Assembly: GCA_027943245.1 (NCBI GenBank) | Contig: JANDJZ010001747.1 | Span: 1-64,000, forward strand | Source: Acanthamoeba sp. SK_2022b | Taxonomy: Eukaryota > Discosea > Longamoebia > Acanthamoebidae | Length of the DNA stretch: 64,000 nt | Direction of reading: 5' to 3' | Shown here: positions 1 through 8,239 of the stretch, piece by piece | How positions within the stretch are numbered: the first letter of the stretch is position 1 | Layout: each line of letters begins with the position of its first letter | The notes under the pieces: model-generated | What the model saw: the letters and a program-made list of their open reading frames with translations, nothing else | What the model was told of the DNA's origin: nothing | The model's database searches: none | Made by a program: the position numbers and the translations under genes

Positions 1-467
1 AACAGCTGCTGTTGCAACAGCATCAACGACATCACCTCCGGCTCCTCCCGCCGCGCTTGCAACAACGCGGGGAAAACGATCGCCTGCAGGCCGTCGCGCT
101 CGGCCTGCAGCCGCGCCCGCTGCGCGGCGTTGCTCAACTGCTGGCTGCGCAGCGCATCGCGCTGGGTGCGGCTGTCGACGGTATCCATCAGCAACAGCAC
201 CTGCCCGGCGCGGACCCGATCCCCTTCATGCACCTGAATTTGCGACACCACGCCGCCGCTCGGGTGCTGTACCGCCTTGCGGTTACCGGCCACCACCACG
301 CTGCCGGAAACCGGCACGCCCTTATCCAACGGTGCCAACAGCCCCCACAGCAGGAAGCCGCCAAATCCCAGCAGCACCAGCCAACCGCCGAGCCGCAGAT
401 GACGCCCTTCGTCGAACTGTCGGGAAAGGGCGTCGATATCGCCGGGGATCACACTCTGATTGCTCAT
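1..467 (-). CDS. hasE: HasE, membrane fusion protein of the HasA exporter (N-terminal part)
   Basis: Periplasmic adaptor of the type I secretion system that carries the hemophore HasA from the ABC protein HasD to outer-membrane TolC. Only about 155 N-terminal residues are in the window. A short cytoplasmic stretch is followed by one membrane helix (about residues 25-45, rich in Gly, Leu and Phe), then a biotinyl-lipoyl-like hairpin start (V-x-G-x-V-V-x-x-G-N-R-K-A-V-Q-H, G-G-V-V-x-x-I-x-V-x-E-G-D) and a coiled-coil region rich in Gln, Arg and Ala. All are typical of the HlyD/PrtE family. The ATG overlaps the hasD stop codon in an ATGA, so the two are translationally coupled. The gene runs off the left edge of the window. 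Confidence 0.93.
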   Translation of the reverse strand, partial: MSNQSVIPGDIDALSRQFDEGRHLRLGGWLVLLGFGGFLLWGLLAPLDKGVPVSGSVVVAGNRKAVQHPSGGVVSQIQVHEGDRVRAGQVLLLMDTVDSRTQRDALRSQQLSNAAQRARLQAERDGLQAIVFPALLQARREEPEVMSLMLLQQQL

Positions 468-2254
468 ACTTTTCGTTCACCGCTGGCCGTTTTGGCAAAG
501 TTGGCGTAGTTGACGTTGAAACCGCCGCTGCTGCGCCCGACGTTGGCCGGTACGGCAGCGGGCGCAAAACCAGGCAGTTTCTTCAGGATGGCGTCGCTGG
601 GGCCGAAGTGCTGCACCTGGCCGGCGGCCAGCACCAGCAGTTTGTCGGTCGTCGCCAGGATCGCCGGTTTGTGGGTCACCAACACGATGGTGGTGCCGCG
701 CGCCTTCAGCGCTTCGATCGCCCGTTGCAGCGCCTCTTCCCCTTCACGATCGAGGTTGGCATTCGGTTCATCCAGCACCACCAACGCCGGAGAGCCATAC
801 AGCGCGCGCGCCAGCGCCACCCGCTGACGCTGGCCGCCGGACAGGCCGCTGCCGCCCTCGCCCAGCTCGGTTTCATACCCTTTGGGCAAATGCAGGATCA
901 ATTGGTGCACGCCGGCCAGCGCGGCGGCGGCCACCACCTTCTCGGCGTCAACCTGGCCAAAGCGGGCGATGTTTTCCGTCAGCGTACCGGCGAACAGCTG
1001 GATATCCTGCGGCAGATAGCCGATATGCGGCCCCAGTTGCTGTTTGTCCCACTGCCGGAGATCCGCGCCGTCCAGCCGCACGTCGCCGCTGAGCGGCGTC
1101 AGCGCGCCGACCAGTTGGCGCATCAGCAGCGTTTTGCCGGAGCCGGATGCGCCAATGACGCCCAGCACCTCGCCGGCCTCCAGACGAAAACTGACGCCGT
1201 GCAACACCGGTACGCTCCCCCCGGGCGCAGCGGCGGTCAGCTGATTCACGGCCAATGCGCCGCTGGGCGCCGGCAGCGGCAGGCTCGCCGCCTGCGGCGG
1301 GTTGGCGGCCAGCATCATCTCCAGCCGCTGCAGGGACTGGCGCGCCGACGACCACTGCTTCCAGGCGCCGATCAGCTGATCGATCGGCCCCAGCACCCTG
1401 CCAATCAGGATCGATCCGGCGATCATCATGCCCGGCGTAATGTCGCCGTTGACCGCCAGCAGCGCGCCGCAGCCCAACATCAGCGACTGCAGCGCCAGCC
1501 GCACGGTTTTCGACCAGGCGGTGACGGCGGCGATTTTCTCGCTGGCGCGGTTCTGCAACAGCAGGAACTGCTGATGCTGCCGCAGCCAGCGCAGGCGCAA
1601 ATCGGTCAGCATCCCCATGGCGGCGATGGCTTCCGCATTGCGCAGGTTGCCGTTGGCCTGCTGCGTGGCGCTCAGCGCGACCCGGCCGGCTTCCGCGAGC
1701 GGCACCTGCGACACCCGCTGGTTGAGCCAGGCCAGCAGCACCAGCACGATCACTCCGGCGCTGGCCAACGCGCCAAGCCAGGGGTGGAGCAGAAAAACCA
1801 CCAGCAGATAAACCGGGAACCAGGGGGCATCGAAAAAGGCGAACAGCGCATTGCCGGTGGCGAACTGGCGCAGGTTGGTCAGATCGTTCAGCGCCTGCCC
1901 CGCCAGCGGGTTGCCGGTTTTCAGGTTGGTTTCAAAGGCGGCGTCGTAGACCCGCTGATTCAGGCGCATATCCATCTGGGCGCCGAGGCGGATCACCACC
2001 TGGCTGCGCACCCACTCCAGCAGCCCCATAAACAGGTAAAGGCCGACCACCATCAGGGTCAGCATCGCCAGCGTCATGCGGTTGCCCGACGGCAACACGC
2101 GATCGTAGACCTGCAGCATGTACAGCGCCGGGGCCAGCATCAGCAGGTTGATCACCGCGGTAAACAGCGCGATGCCCCAAAATCCGCGCCGGTATGCGGC
2201 CAGCACGCTCATCACTTCTCCGCGCCTGACGGCGTTTTTCATGGCGTTTTCCAT
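464..2254 (-). CDS. hasD: HasD, ABC exporter ATPase/permease for hemophore HasA
   Basis: Inner-membrane ABC protein that energises one-step secretion of HasA through HasD-HasE-TolC. About six membrane helices fill residues 25-320, followed by a nucleotide-binding domain with Walker A GASGSGKT near residue 370, signature LSGGQRQR near 473 and Walker B ending LVVLDEP near 490. The length (596 aa) fits the PrtD/HasD family, which lacks a C39 peptidase domain and recognises a C-terminal uncleaved signal. The start is uncertain: the upstream ATG has no clear ribosome site, while an internal ATG at 2212 follows GGAGAAGTG and would give about 582 aa. It lies downstream of hasA after an attenuator-like hairpin. 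Confidence 0.94.
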   Translation of the reverse strand: MENAMKNAVRRGEVMSVLAAYRRGFWGIALFTAVINLLMLAPALYMLQVYDRVLPSGNRMTLAMLTLMVVGLYLFMGLLEWVRSQVVIRLGAQMDMRLNQRVYDAAFETNLKTGNPLAGQALNDLTNLRQFATGNALFAFFDAPWFPVYLLVVFLLHPWLGALASAGVIVLVLLAWLNQRVSQVPLAEAGRVALSATQQANGNLRNAEAIAAMGMLTDLRLRWLRQHQQFLLLQNRASEKIAAVTAWSKTVRLALQSLMLGCGALLAVNGDITPGMMIAGSILIGRVLGPIDQLIGAWKQWSSARQSLQRLEMMLAANPPQAASLPLPAPSGALAVNQLTAAAPGGSVPVLHGVSFRLEAGEVLGVIGASGSGKTLLMRQLVGALTPLSGDVRLDGADLRQWDKQQLGPHIGYLPQDIQLFAGTLTENIARFGQVDAEKVVAAAALAGVHQLILHLPKGYETELGEGGSGLSGGQRQRVALARALYGSPALVVLDEPNANLDREGEEALQRAIEALKARGTTIVLVTHKPAILATTDKLLVLAAGQVQHFGPSDAILKKLPGFAPAAVPANVGRSSGGFNVNYANFAKTASGERKV

Positions 2255-2261
2255 CGGCTAA

Positions 2262-2302
2262 AAACGAGAAAATGCCCGCCGGGGCGCGCGGCACCGGCGG
2301 GC
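2262..2302 (-). terminator. Hairpin between hasA and hasD (attenuator)
   Basis: Reading leftward after the hasA stop, a perfect 9-bp GC stem (2294-2302 with 2274-2282) and an 11-nt loop are followed by a T-rich run (ATTTTCTCGTTTTT). This has the form of a Rho-independent terminator. Since hasD and hasE must still be expressed, it probably works as a partial terminator that makes hasA transcript far more abundant than hasDE transcript. Confidence 0.75.
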
Positions 2303-2314
2303 AAACGGCCGCGA

Positions 2315-2881
2315 TCAGGCCGCCAGCAGTTCCGGGCTGTCGGCATGCTGCACGCCCACCGCCGTCGCTGCCGCCACCTGATCGAAGGTGGAATTGACGC
2401 TCAGGCCGTAGTCGTCGAGGATGCCGTTCAGCGCGGTTTCCAGCGCGCCGGTATCGCCGGACATCAGGCCGTACACCACCTGGTGCACCACGCCATCGTG
2501 ACCCTGCGCCTGCAGGCTGCTGAGGTTCAGGCCGCCGAAGCTGACGTCAGGCACCTGGATGTTGTACGGCGTGGAGCCGCCGCCGTTCAGGCCGTCGCCG
2601 AACGACAGCGAATCCAGCTGGCCGTACAGGGTGTGCGCCGGGGCATTGAACAAGGTGTAGGTCAGGTTGCCGCCCGCCACGAACGAGGTAACGTTGTTGG
2701 CGGTGCTGGTCACGGCGTATTGGCTGCCGGACAGGCTGCCGCCATAGAAGCCGCCGCTGTTGGAGTCGGTGACGTTACCGTTGGTGTGGTTGATATCGCC
2801 AAATGACGACGCCCACTCGTTCAGATAGTTATGGATGCTGTAGCTGCCGAAGCTGCTGTCATAGTTGACTGAAAATGCCAT
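2315..2881 (-). CDS. hasA: HasA, secreted heme-binding hemophore
   Basis: Extracellular heme-scavenging protein, 188 aa, that takes heme from host hemoproteins and passes it to the receptor HasR. It has no N-terminal signal peptide; export depends on the C-terminal signal, here ending in P-E-L-L-A-A. His32, Tyr75 and His83 fall at the positions of the known heme-iron ligands and the Tyr-supporting His of the S. marcescens protein. The ATG at 2881 follows GGAGATAGAGAA; an upstream in-frame extension lacks such a site. A small GCTCA/TGAGC hairpin (2930-2943) lies in the hasR-hasA gap. Compared with the S. marcescens protein as I remember it, the N-terminal third carries several substitutions, so this may be a sister species. 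Confidence 0.97.
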   Translation of the reverse strand: MAFSVNYDSSFGSYSIHNYLNEWASSFGDINHTNGNVTDSNSGGFYGGSLSGSQYAVTSTANNVTSFVAGGNLTYTLFNAPAHTLYGQLDSLSFGDGLNGGGSTPYNIQVPDVSFGGLNLSSLQAQGHDGVVHQVVYGLMSGDTGALETALNGILDDYGLSVNSTFDQVAAATAVGVQHADSPELLAA

Positions 2882-2959
2882 TTCTCTATCTCCATTGATG
2901 AATGGCGCCCCTTGCGAGGCCGCCCTTGTGCTCAAGAATGAGCAACGCCCTTTTACTGC

Positions 2960-5659
2960 TTAAAAACGGTATTCCACCCCGCCCTGCACGGTGCGGCCAC
3001 GCCCCAGCGTGTTGGCCAGCGTCTCGCCGTAGCTGACGACGTAGGCGCGGTTGGTCAGGTTCTCCACCGAGCCGCGCAGCGTCAGGCTGTCGGTCAGCTT
3101 GTAGCTGGCGTACAGATCGAACAGGGTATACTTCGGCCAGTCGGCCAGGTACGGGTAGTTGGACGGCACCGAGCTGTCCTGATAGCCCGGCGCGAAGCGC
3201 ACGGTCACCCCGGCGTCCAGCTTGCGATCGAAAGCGCGGCCGCCCAGCGTCACCGAGCCGCGATCGCCCGGCAGATAGGCGGCCGTGCCGAACTGCGAGC
3301 CCCCGTCGCACGTGACGGCATCATTGGACGCGGCATCCGGTTCAACATAGAAGTTGCCGCGGCGCGAACCGTCGCCGTAGCGCAGACGCCCTCCCAGCCA
3401 GGCTTTGTTCGAGCAGAACTCGTTTTTGCCGATCATATGGGTGTAGGTCAGGTCGGCGTAGAACACCCCGGCGTCATAGTTGAGCTGATACTCCAGCCCG
3501 CGGAAGCGGGTTTTCGACAGGTTGTTGACGTAAGCGGCATTGCCGATGCTCGGCTGCACCAGCCCCGGTTTATTGCGGTCTATCGCCAGGTTGATGTAGT
3601 TGTCCACTTTGGTGTCGAAGTAGGCCACCTTGGCCACCAGCCGATCGCCCTCAAACCACAGATCCGGCTGCTGCACGTTGAACCCGACTTCCCAGGCGCG
3701 CGAGCGTTCGGCCTGCAGGAACGGGTTGGGGTATTGCGTGGAAGAACTGTGCGCGCTGCCGTTGGTCAGCGTTTCGGTGATCGCCGGCGGCCGCCAGGAT
3801 TTACCGTAGGTGGAATACAGCTCCAGCCACTCCACGCCGGGGCGCACCGCCACCGCCAGCGTCGGCGACAGTTTGCCCTGATCGCGGTCAACCGCCCAAT
3901 CCTCGCGGGTGGTGGTTGAACAACCAGTCAGACGCAGCGCTTTGCAAGGATTGTCAATCGTGTAGCGTTGCCCATCCTTAGCCAAATCCGGATAGCTCAG
4001 GCCGGTCTGGCCGCGCAGGCGATAGCGGTCGTAACGTAGCCCGCCCTCCAGCGTCAGCCAGCCGTCGTAGTCGTAGGTCAGGTTGGCGAACAGGCTGGCT
4101 ACCGAACGGTTGCCGGCCGGCGTCACCCCTTCCATGCCCTGACGGGAAGAGTCGCTGGTCGCTTTGTCGTAATAGAACTCCAGCCCGTAGTTGGCGCGGA
4201 AGTCATGCCCCGGCGCCAGGCTGAAGCGCGAGGTGTTTTGCGCCTGCGCGCCATAGGTACGCAGACGAGTGCGCGTCGCGTAGCCGTTGTCCAGCAGCGA
4301 GCTGGTGCTGTAGGTATCGCTGTCGTCCTGAGTATCGACGTAATAAAGCTTGGCCTGAAAATCGAGCCAGTTGACGCCTTCCGGCGCCAGGCTGTAGTCG
4401 AACGCCGCATTGCGCGCCATCACGTCGCTGTAACCGGTGCGCTTCCAGCCCAGTTCATAGGGCGGGCGGGTGCCCAGGTTGGTCAAGGTGCCGGCGATCG
4501 GCGACGCGGTTTGGGTCTGCAGATAGCTCAGCTGCAGGCGCTGATTGGCGGGCAGGTTCCAGCCCACCTTGGCCAGCCGCGAGTGCATGCGGTAATTTGT
4601 GTCGGGGATTTTGTTGTTCTTGATGCTCTCGGCGTAGCGATCGTAATTGCCGGTGTCGTTATTGATGCGAATGTTGCCGATATCGCCCTTGTTGCCGGGC
4701 CAATAGTCGCCGAGGTGGCGTTCACTGGCGGCCAGCAGGATATCGCCGGTTTCGTTGCCCAATGCCAGTATGCCGCTGCCGATGAAGTGGGTGCCGTTAT
4801 CGCCGGTGCTGGCGTGCAGCTTGCCGCCCAGCTCTTTGCCCGGCGCCAGGAAATCGCTCGCGCTGACGGTATTGAAGGTGGCGATACCGCCGAGCGTACC
4901 GGCGCTGCCCATGCCGCCGGAGGTGCCCTTGTCGATGGTCACGCCGGACAGCAGTTCGGAATCGATGTACATGGTGCCATTACGCTGGCCATGGCCGCTC
5001 TTTTGAAAATTCTGCCGCATGCCGTCGATATTCATGTTCACCCGGCCATAGTCTTGTATGCCGCGGATGTTGACCGACAGCGCCGGATCTTGCTGGCTGA
5101 CGCTGGAATAGGCCCCCGTCGTCTGCTCCAGAATATCGGCCGCGTGTCGCGCCGGGCGGTTATCCATCTGTTCGCGGCTGATGACGCTGACCGAGCGCGG
5201 TTCGTCGTAAACCCAATCGTTGGCGTTGATGCCGCCGGCGCCCAACACCGTCAGGCTATCCAGCGCCAGCGCACCGCCGTCGCCGTTTGCCGTCGGCAGC
5301 CGGCTCAATACGATCTGCCCCTGCGGCTGCAGGCGGAAAGCCACCGGATTGTCGCCAATCAAGCGCCGCAGGCCCTGTTCAACGCTCATGCTGCCGTTCA
5401 GCGCCGCCGCCTGCATGCCGTCGAGCTTCACCTCGTCGAAAAATACCTGCATATCGGCCTGCTCGGCGAAGCGCAACATGGCGCTCTGCAGCGGCTGCGC
5501 CGCAATGTTGAAATGCTTTTGCTGTGCGGCCTGCGCGCTGCTCGCGTCAGCCTGGGCGGCGAGCGCCACCGCCGGCTGAGTCAGCATCATCGCCGCCAGC
5601 GCGGCGCGTACCGCCGTGGCCAATCGGCTGGCCGGCGTGGTTCCCTTGTGAATAAACAT
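2960..5659 (-). CDS. hasR: HasR, TonB-dependent heme/hemophore receptor
   Basis: Outer-membrane receptor that binds HasA, removes its heme and imports it using proton-motive force through HasB/TonB. It also signals to HasS. Order of parts: signal peptide of about 34 residues ending A-L-A-A, an N-terminal STN signalling domain (about 55-125), a TonB-box region around S-L-T-V-L, a plug containing a G-H-G-Q-R-N-G-T loop whose His fits the plug heme ligand, and a 22-strand barrel. An extracellular region W-R-P-P-A...S-A-H-S-S...N-P-F-L matches the FRAP/NPNL signature with the second heme His. The C-terminus ends in aromatic Phe. The ATG at 5659 (899 aa) has GGTGGA upstream; an earlier start at 5689 adds ten residues without a good ribosome site. 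Confidence 0.96.
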   Translation of the reverse strand: MFIHKGTTPASRLATAVRAALAAMMLTQPAVALAAQADASSAQAAQQKHFNIAAQPLQSAMLRFAEQADMQVFFDEVKLDGMQAAALNGSMSVEQGLRRLIGDNPVAFRLQPQGQIVLSRLPTANGDGGALALDSLTVLGAGGINANDWVYDEPRSVSVISREQMDNRPARHAADILEQTTGAYSSVSQQDPALSVNIRGIQDYGRVNMNIDGMRQNFQKSGHGQRNGTMYIDSELLSGVTIDKGTSGGMGSAGTLGGIATFNTVSASDFLAPGKELGGKLHASTGDNGTHFIGSGILALGNETGDILLAASERHLGDYWPGNKGDIGNIRINNDTGNYDRYAESIKNNKIPDTNYRMHSRLAKVGWNLPANQRLQLSYLQTQTASPIAGTLTNLGTRPPYELGWKRTGYSDVMARNAAFDYSLAPEGVNWLDFQAKLYYVDTQDDSDTYSTSSLLDNGYATRTRLRTYGAQAQNTSRFSLAPGHDFRANYGLEFYYDKATSDSSRQGMEGVTPAGNRSVASLFANLTYDYDGWLTLEGGLRYDRYRLRGQTGLSYPDLAKDGQRYTIDNPCKALRLTGCSTTTREDWAVDRDQGKLSPTLAVAVRPGVEWLELYSTYGKSWRPPAITETLTNGSAHSSSTQYPNPFLQAERSRAWEVGFNVQQPDLWFEGDRLVAKVAYFDTKVDNYINLAIDRNKPGLVQPSIGNAAYVNNLSKTRFRGLEYQLNYDAGVFYADLTYTHMIGKNEFCSNKAWLGGRLRYGDGSRRGNFYVEPDAASNDAVTCDGGSQFGTAAYLPGDRGSVTLGGRAFDRKLDAGVTVRFAPGYQDSSVPSNYPYLADWPKYTLFDLYASYKLTDSLTLRGSVENLTNRAYVVSYGETLANTLGRGRTVQGGVEYRF

Positions 5660-5696
5660 GCGTGTGTGTTCCACCCGAAAGAATGCCAAACCAAGT

Positions 5697-5715
5697 GATA
5701 ATGGAAATCAATCTC
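5697..5715. promoter_or_regulatory. Fur box upstream of hasR
   Basis: The 19 bases match 15 of 19 positions of the Fur consensus GATAATGATAATCATTATC. The site lies about 40 bp upstream of the hasR ATG and just downstream of the predicted HasI-type promoter, so bound Fur-Fe would block initiation or clearance under iron-rich conditions. Confidence 0.75.
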
Positions 5716-5727
5716 GTTTAAACATAA

Positions 5728-5756
5728 GGACGTTCCGGGAGGCAAAAACCCGTAAA
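5728..5756 (-). promoter_or_regulatory. Predicted HasI-dependent promoter of hasR
   Basis: On the minus strand TTTACGGGTTT (5746-5756), a 12-bp spacer, then ACGTCC (5728-5733). The same arrangement, with the identical 11-mer, the identical spacer length and ACGTC, lies upstream of hasS. Two such matches in front of the two genes expected to respond to HasI strongly suggest the -35 and -10 elements of this ECF sigma factor. Confidence 0.75.
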
Positions 5757-5815
5757 GATTTTTTACAGAAAGTGAAAATAGCGGCGAAACGGGCATCCCG
5801 GCCCGCCTTTGCCGC

Positions 5816-6769
5816 TCAGTACAGCAGCGTGATGCCGGGGAGATTCAGCTGACGGGCGGAGAGTTCCTGACGAATGGCGCCGACGCCGTCATCGAGTTTA
5901 TTGAGCGCGAACACGCCGCTCACCGTGCGTGCTCTTAGCGCGGGGTTGACCGCCACGATGCGGGTTTCGCGATAGCGATTGAGCTGCGCGAGCGCCTGCG
6001 CCAGCGGTTGGCGGTCGATCACCAGCCAGCCGCGCCGCCAGGCGTCATCACCGGCCGCTTGCCGCGTCAGCCACAGCAGGCCGCTGCGGTAATGCGCCGC
6101 CTGACGTTGCGCGACCACTAGCGAGCGCTCGCCGCGCTCGAGCGTCACCCGCACACTGTGCTGATGCACGCTGACATCCACGCCCTGCTCGGTGCGCGCT
6201 ACGCTGAACTCGGTGCCCAGCGCCTGCGTGACGCCATTTTCCGCCTCCACCCTGAACGGGCGACGTTCCGCCCCGCCCAGCGGCGCGACGATAAAATAGG
6301 CGGTGCCGCGCAGCAATCGCACCTTGCGCTCGTCTGCAGAATACGCCAGCGCGATCGCGCTGCCGCTGTCCAGCGCCACCCGGCTGCCGTCCGGCAACGC
6401 AACTTCGCGCACCTCGCCGCGAACGGTTTGATAATCCGCCTGCATGCCGATCCACAGATCCGGCCCGCGATAAACGCCGAAGGAAACGGCGATCGCCACC
6501 GCCGCCGCCACCGCCCAGCGTGGCCATCGATGGCGAGAGGGCGTTTTCAGCGCCGCCACCTGCGGCTGTAAGGCCTGCCGCTGCTCTGGCGGCAACTGCC
6601 CCAGCGTCGTCCAAAGCTGGCGCGCCTGACGCAGCGCCGCCGGATGCTGCGGATCATCGGCCAGCCAGGCGTCCAGCGCTTGCCGCCGTTCGGCGGGCAG
6701 CGCCCCTTCGGCCAGGCGTACGGCCCAGGCGGCCGCCTGCTGTCGCGCCTGCGCGGTTAGCGGTTTCAT
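5816..6769 (-). CDS. hasS: HasS, FecR-type anti-sigma factor of HasI
   Basis: Inner-membrane regulator, 317 aa, that holds HasI inactive until HasR is occupied by heme-loaded hemophore. The N-terminal cytoplasmic part (about 1-80; many Ala, Arg, Gln; a D-A-W-L-A-D-D-P-Q-H-P motif) is the FecR N-terminal domain. One membrane helix lies near residues 85-100. The periplasmic FecR domain contains V-R-G-E-V-R-E-V-x-L-P-D-G-S-R-V and a STN-like C-terminal part ending N-L-P-G-I-T-L-L-Y. It lies directly downstream of hasI but has its own HasI-type promoter, so it is probably positively autoregulated by HasI. Confidence 0.93.
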   Translation of the reverse strand: MKPLTAQARQQAAAWAVRLAEGALPAERRQALDAWLADDPQHPAALRQARQLWTTLGQLPPEQRQALQPQVAALKTPSRHRWPRWAVAAAVAIAVSFGVYRGPDLWIGMQADYQTVRGEVREVALPDGSRVALDSGSAIALAYSADERKVRLLRGTAYFIVAPLGGAERRPFRVEAENGVTQALGTEFSVARTEQGVDVSVHQHSVRVTLERGERSLVVAQRQAAHYRSGLLWLTRQAAGDDAWRRGWLVIDRQPLAQALAQLNRYRETRIVAVNPALRARTVSGVFALNKLDDGVGAIRQELSARQLNLPGITLLY

Positions 6770-6806
6770 GATGACGTAGACCCCTGTTTTTTCTGGTTAT
6801 AGGTTA

Positions 6807-6835
6807 AGACGTCTGAGGGCGGATAAACCCGTAAA
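6807..6835 (-). promoter_or_regulatory. Predicted HasI-dependent promoter of hasS
   Basis: On the minus strand TTTACGGGTTT (6825-6835), 12-bp spacer, ACGTCT (6807-6812). It is a twin of the element upstream of hasR. The expected start point would leave a leader of roughly 30-40 nt before the hasS ATG. Confidence 0.72.
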
Positions 6836-6845
6836 AAAATTGCCA

Positions 6846-7346
6846 TTATTGTTCTTCCATACGCGCCATCAGCCGCTCGAGCGCGCTGGCCAGGTGTTTT
6901 TCTACCGTGCTGAGCGACACGCCCAGCTGCGCCGCCACCTGCGCCTGGGTCAGGCCATCGAGCCGGTTAAGGCGGAAAATCTGCTGCGTGCGCGACGGCA
7001 TGCCCGCCAACGCCTGTTGCAACAGCTGCAGCAGTTGGCTATCGATCGCCAGTTGTTCAAGCGCCGGTTCGCCGGAGGGATACTGCGCCAGAATGTCGTC
7101 TTCTACCGCTTCGGTCTGCCGCCGCTGCTGCTGGCGCAGATGGTCGAGCATCAGGTTTTTGGCGGTTTTATACAGGTAGGCCTCAATATCGAGAATGTTA
7201 CCCTGCGGGTATTGCTCGGTAAGGCGGGTAAAACTTTCCTGCGCCAAATCCGCGGCCAGCTGAGGGTCGCGCAGTTTGGCGTTCAAATAAGTTTGCAGCG
7301 GCCGCATGTGGCGCAGAAACAGCGCCTGCAACTCGGAATTGGACAT
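6846..7346 (-). CDS. hasI: HasI, ECF sigma factor
   Basis: Extracytoplasmic-function sigma factor, 166 aa, of the FecI family that directs transcription of hasS and hasR when heme-hemophore binds HasR. Sigma region 2 (about 10-80) includes L-R-D-P-Q-L-A-A-D-L-A-Q-E-S-F and E-A-Y-L-Y-K-T-A-K-N-L-M-L-D. Region 4 (about 105-160) has the helix-turn-helix D-G-L-T-Q-A-Q-V-A-A-Q-L-G-V-S-L-S-T-V-E-K. The ATG at 7346 follows GGGAAAAGAG; a TTG nine codons upstream is possible but less likely. A strong Fur box lies upstream and no HasI-type promoter does, so iron controls hasI and heme controls its targets. Confidence 0.94.
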   Translation of the reverse strand: MSNSELQALFLRHMRPLQTYLNAKLRDPQLAADLAQESFTRLTEQYPQGNILDIEAYLYKTAKNLMLDHLRQQQRRQTEAVEDDILAQYPSGEPALEQLAIDSQLLQLLQQALAGMPSRTQQIFRLNRLDGLTQAQVAAQLGVSLSTVEKHLASALERLMARMEEQ

Positions 7347-7392
7347 CTCTTTTCCCAGAAGTGAAACACCCAATAGGGGCGATAAAAATCAC

Positions 7393-7411
7393 ATAAATGA
7401 TTATCATTATC
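7393..7411. promoter_or_regulatory. Fur box upstream of hasI
   Basis: The 16 right-hand bases, AATGATTATCATTATC, match the 19-bp Fur consensus without error (16 of 19 overall). It is the best Fur site in the window and lies about 50 bp upstream of the hasI ATG. Confidence 0.85.
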
Positions 7412-7452
7412 AATATTGTTCTGGGAAATATGTGCTAAGGCGGGGATAAACA

Positions 7453-7477
7453 GGAAACCGGCCTGACGCCGGTTTCC
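7453..7477 (-). terminator. Hairpin downstream of the 66-aa gene
   Basis: Perfect 10-bp stem GGAAACCGGC/GCCGGTTTCC with a 5-nt loop, followed on the minus strand by TGTTTATC. Probable terminator of the gene ending at 7491. Confidence 0.65.
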
Positions 7478-7490
7478 GCTGGGCTGCGGG

Positions 7491-7691
7491 TCAGAGCTCT
7501 AACGCCTCGTCCTCATAGCGATGCTTGGCGTCGAGCGCTTCCTGCTCGGTTTCATGTTCACTGAGCAGCGTATTCGGCTCAATGTCGTCGGTGCGCACTT
7601 CAAAACGGCGCAGATGCAGGCTCGGGTCGCCCCGAAACACCTCTACGACGCGGGCGCTCCGTGGATAAGCAGGTTGATCATTTTCGCGCAT
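7491..7691 (-). CDS. Small conserved-looking hypothetical protein (66 aa)
   Basis: Not recognised. A 66-residue acidic cytoplasmic protein without signal peptide or membrane helix. The N-terminal half is R-rich and beta-like (S-A-R-V-V-E-V-F-R-G-D-P-S-L-H-L-R-R-F-E-V-R); the C-terminal half is Glu/Asp-rich and helical (E-T-E-Q-E-A-L-D-A-K-H-R-Y-E-D-E-A). It has an AACACACGGGAGAACGGC leader with GGGAG before the ATG and its own terminator hairpin, so it looks real and monocistronic. No function can be assigned. Confidence 0.7.
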   Translation of the reverse strand: MRENDQPAYPRSARVVEVFRGDPSLHLRRFEVRTDDIEPNTLLSEHETEQEALDAKHRYEDEALEL

Positions 7692-7738
7692 GCCGTTCTC
7701 CCGTGTGTTTCACACAGTAGCAAGTATAGCAGCCGCCC

Positions 7739-8143
7739 TCATTCCGACACGCGCGAGCCAAGATCGCGATCGCCGGGGGAGCCCGCCAACAGCTCGGTCA
7801 GTTCGTCACAGGCGCAAATGCGGCCCTCACGCACGGTGAAGTGCGCCAGCACCCGCACGCGGCTGCAGGAACCATCGCACTTTTCCAGCTCGACCAGATG
7901 GTGGGTCAGCACCGCCTCGCCCTGCTCCGCCGCCGCGATCACGCTCAGCGTCATGCGGCGGGTTTGCCGCTTCAGCAGCGCCATGTGTTGCTCAAACTGC
8001 TCGAAGTTCAGCGCCTTGCCATCCACCTGCTGGCGGTAGTCTGCGCTGAAACGGGCGGCGATCTGCGCCGGGCGATGTTCCGGGCTGGCGACGACCTGCT
8101 GCAGCGTGTCGAGTACCAGATCCAGTGGGGTAAGTTGAGTCAT
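7739..8143 (-). CDS. SnoaL/NTF2-like fold protein (134 aa)
   Basis: Probably a small ligand-binding or enzyme protein of the NTF2-like superfamily. The pattern is an N-terminal helix pair (L-D-L-V-L-D-T-L-Q-Q-V-V...F-S-A-D-Y-R-Q-Q-V-D-G-K), then long beta strands (M-T-L-S-V-I-A-A-A-E-Q-G-E-A-V-L-T-H-H-L-V-E-L-E and V-R-V-L-A-H-F-T-V-R-E-G-R-I-C-A-C-D-E-L-T-E-L), as in SnoaL-like proteins. The V-R-E-G-R-I-x-x-x-D-E-L motif is characteristic. The ATG at 8143 is preceded by GGAGAAACG; longer upstream frames overlap the divergent regulator and are rejected. It is transcribed divergently from the AraC regulator at 8240, which may control it. Confidence 0.75.
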   Translation of the reverse strand: MTQLTPLDLVLDTLQQVVASPEHRPAQIAARFSADYRQQVDGKALNFEQFEQHMALLKRQTRRMTLSVIAAAEQGEAVLTHHLVELEKCDGSCSRVRVLAHFTVREGRICACDELTELLAGSPGDRDLGSRVSE

Positions 8144-8239
8144 CACGTTTCTCCGAAATAGGGTGAACGACGATCCTATCCCGGTCCGGCGATGGCATAA
8201 TAACCACATCAAGACTTTCAATAACGTTAAACGGCCAAC

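Noticed and set aside
332..2806. 824-codon rightward open frame opposite hasD and hasA
   Set aside because: Shadow of the hasD/hasA coding strand in GC-rich DNA; His/Gln/Arg-rich composition and no family resemblance.
4205..5698. 497-codon rightward frame opposite hasR
   Set aside because: Antisense shadow of a clearly identified receptor; low-complexity composition, no ribosome site.
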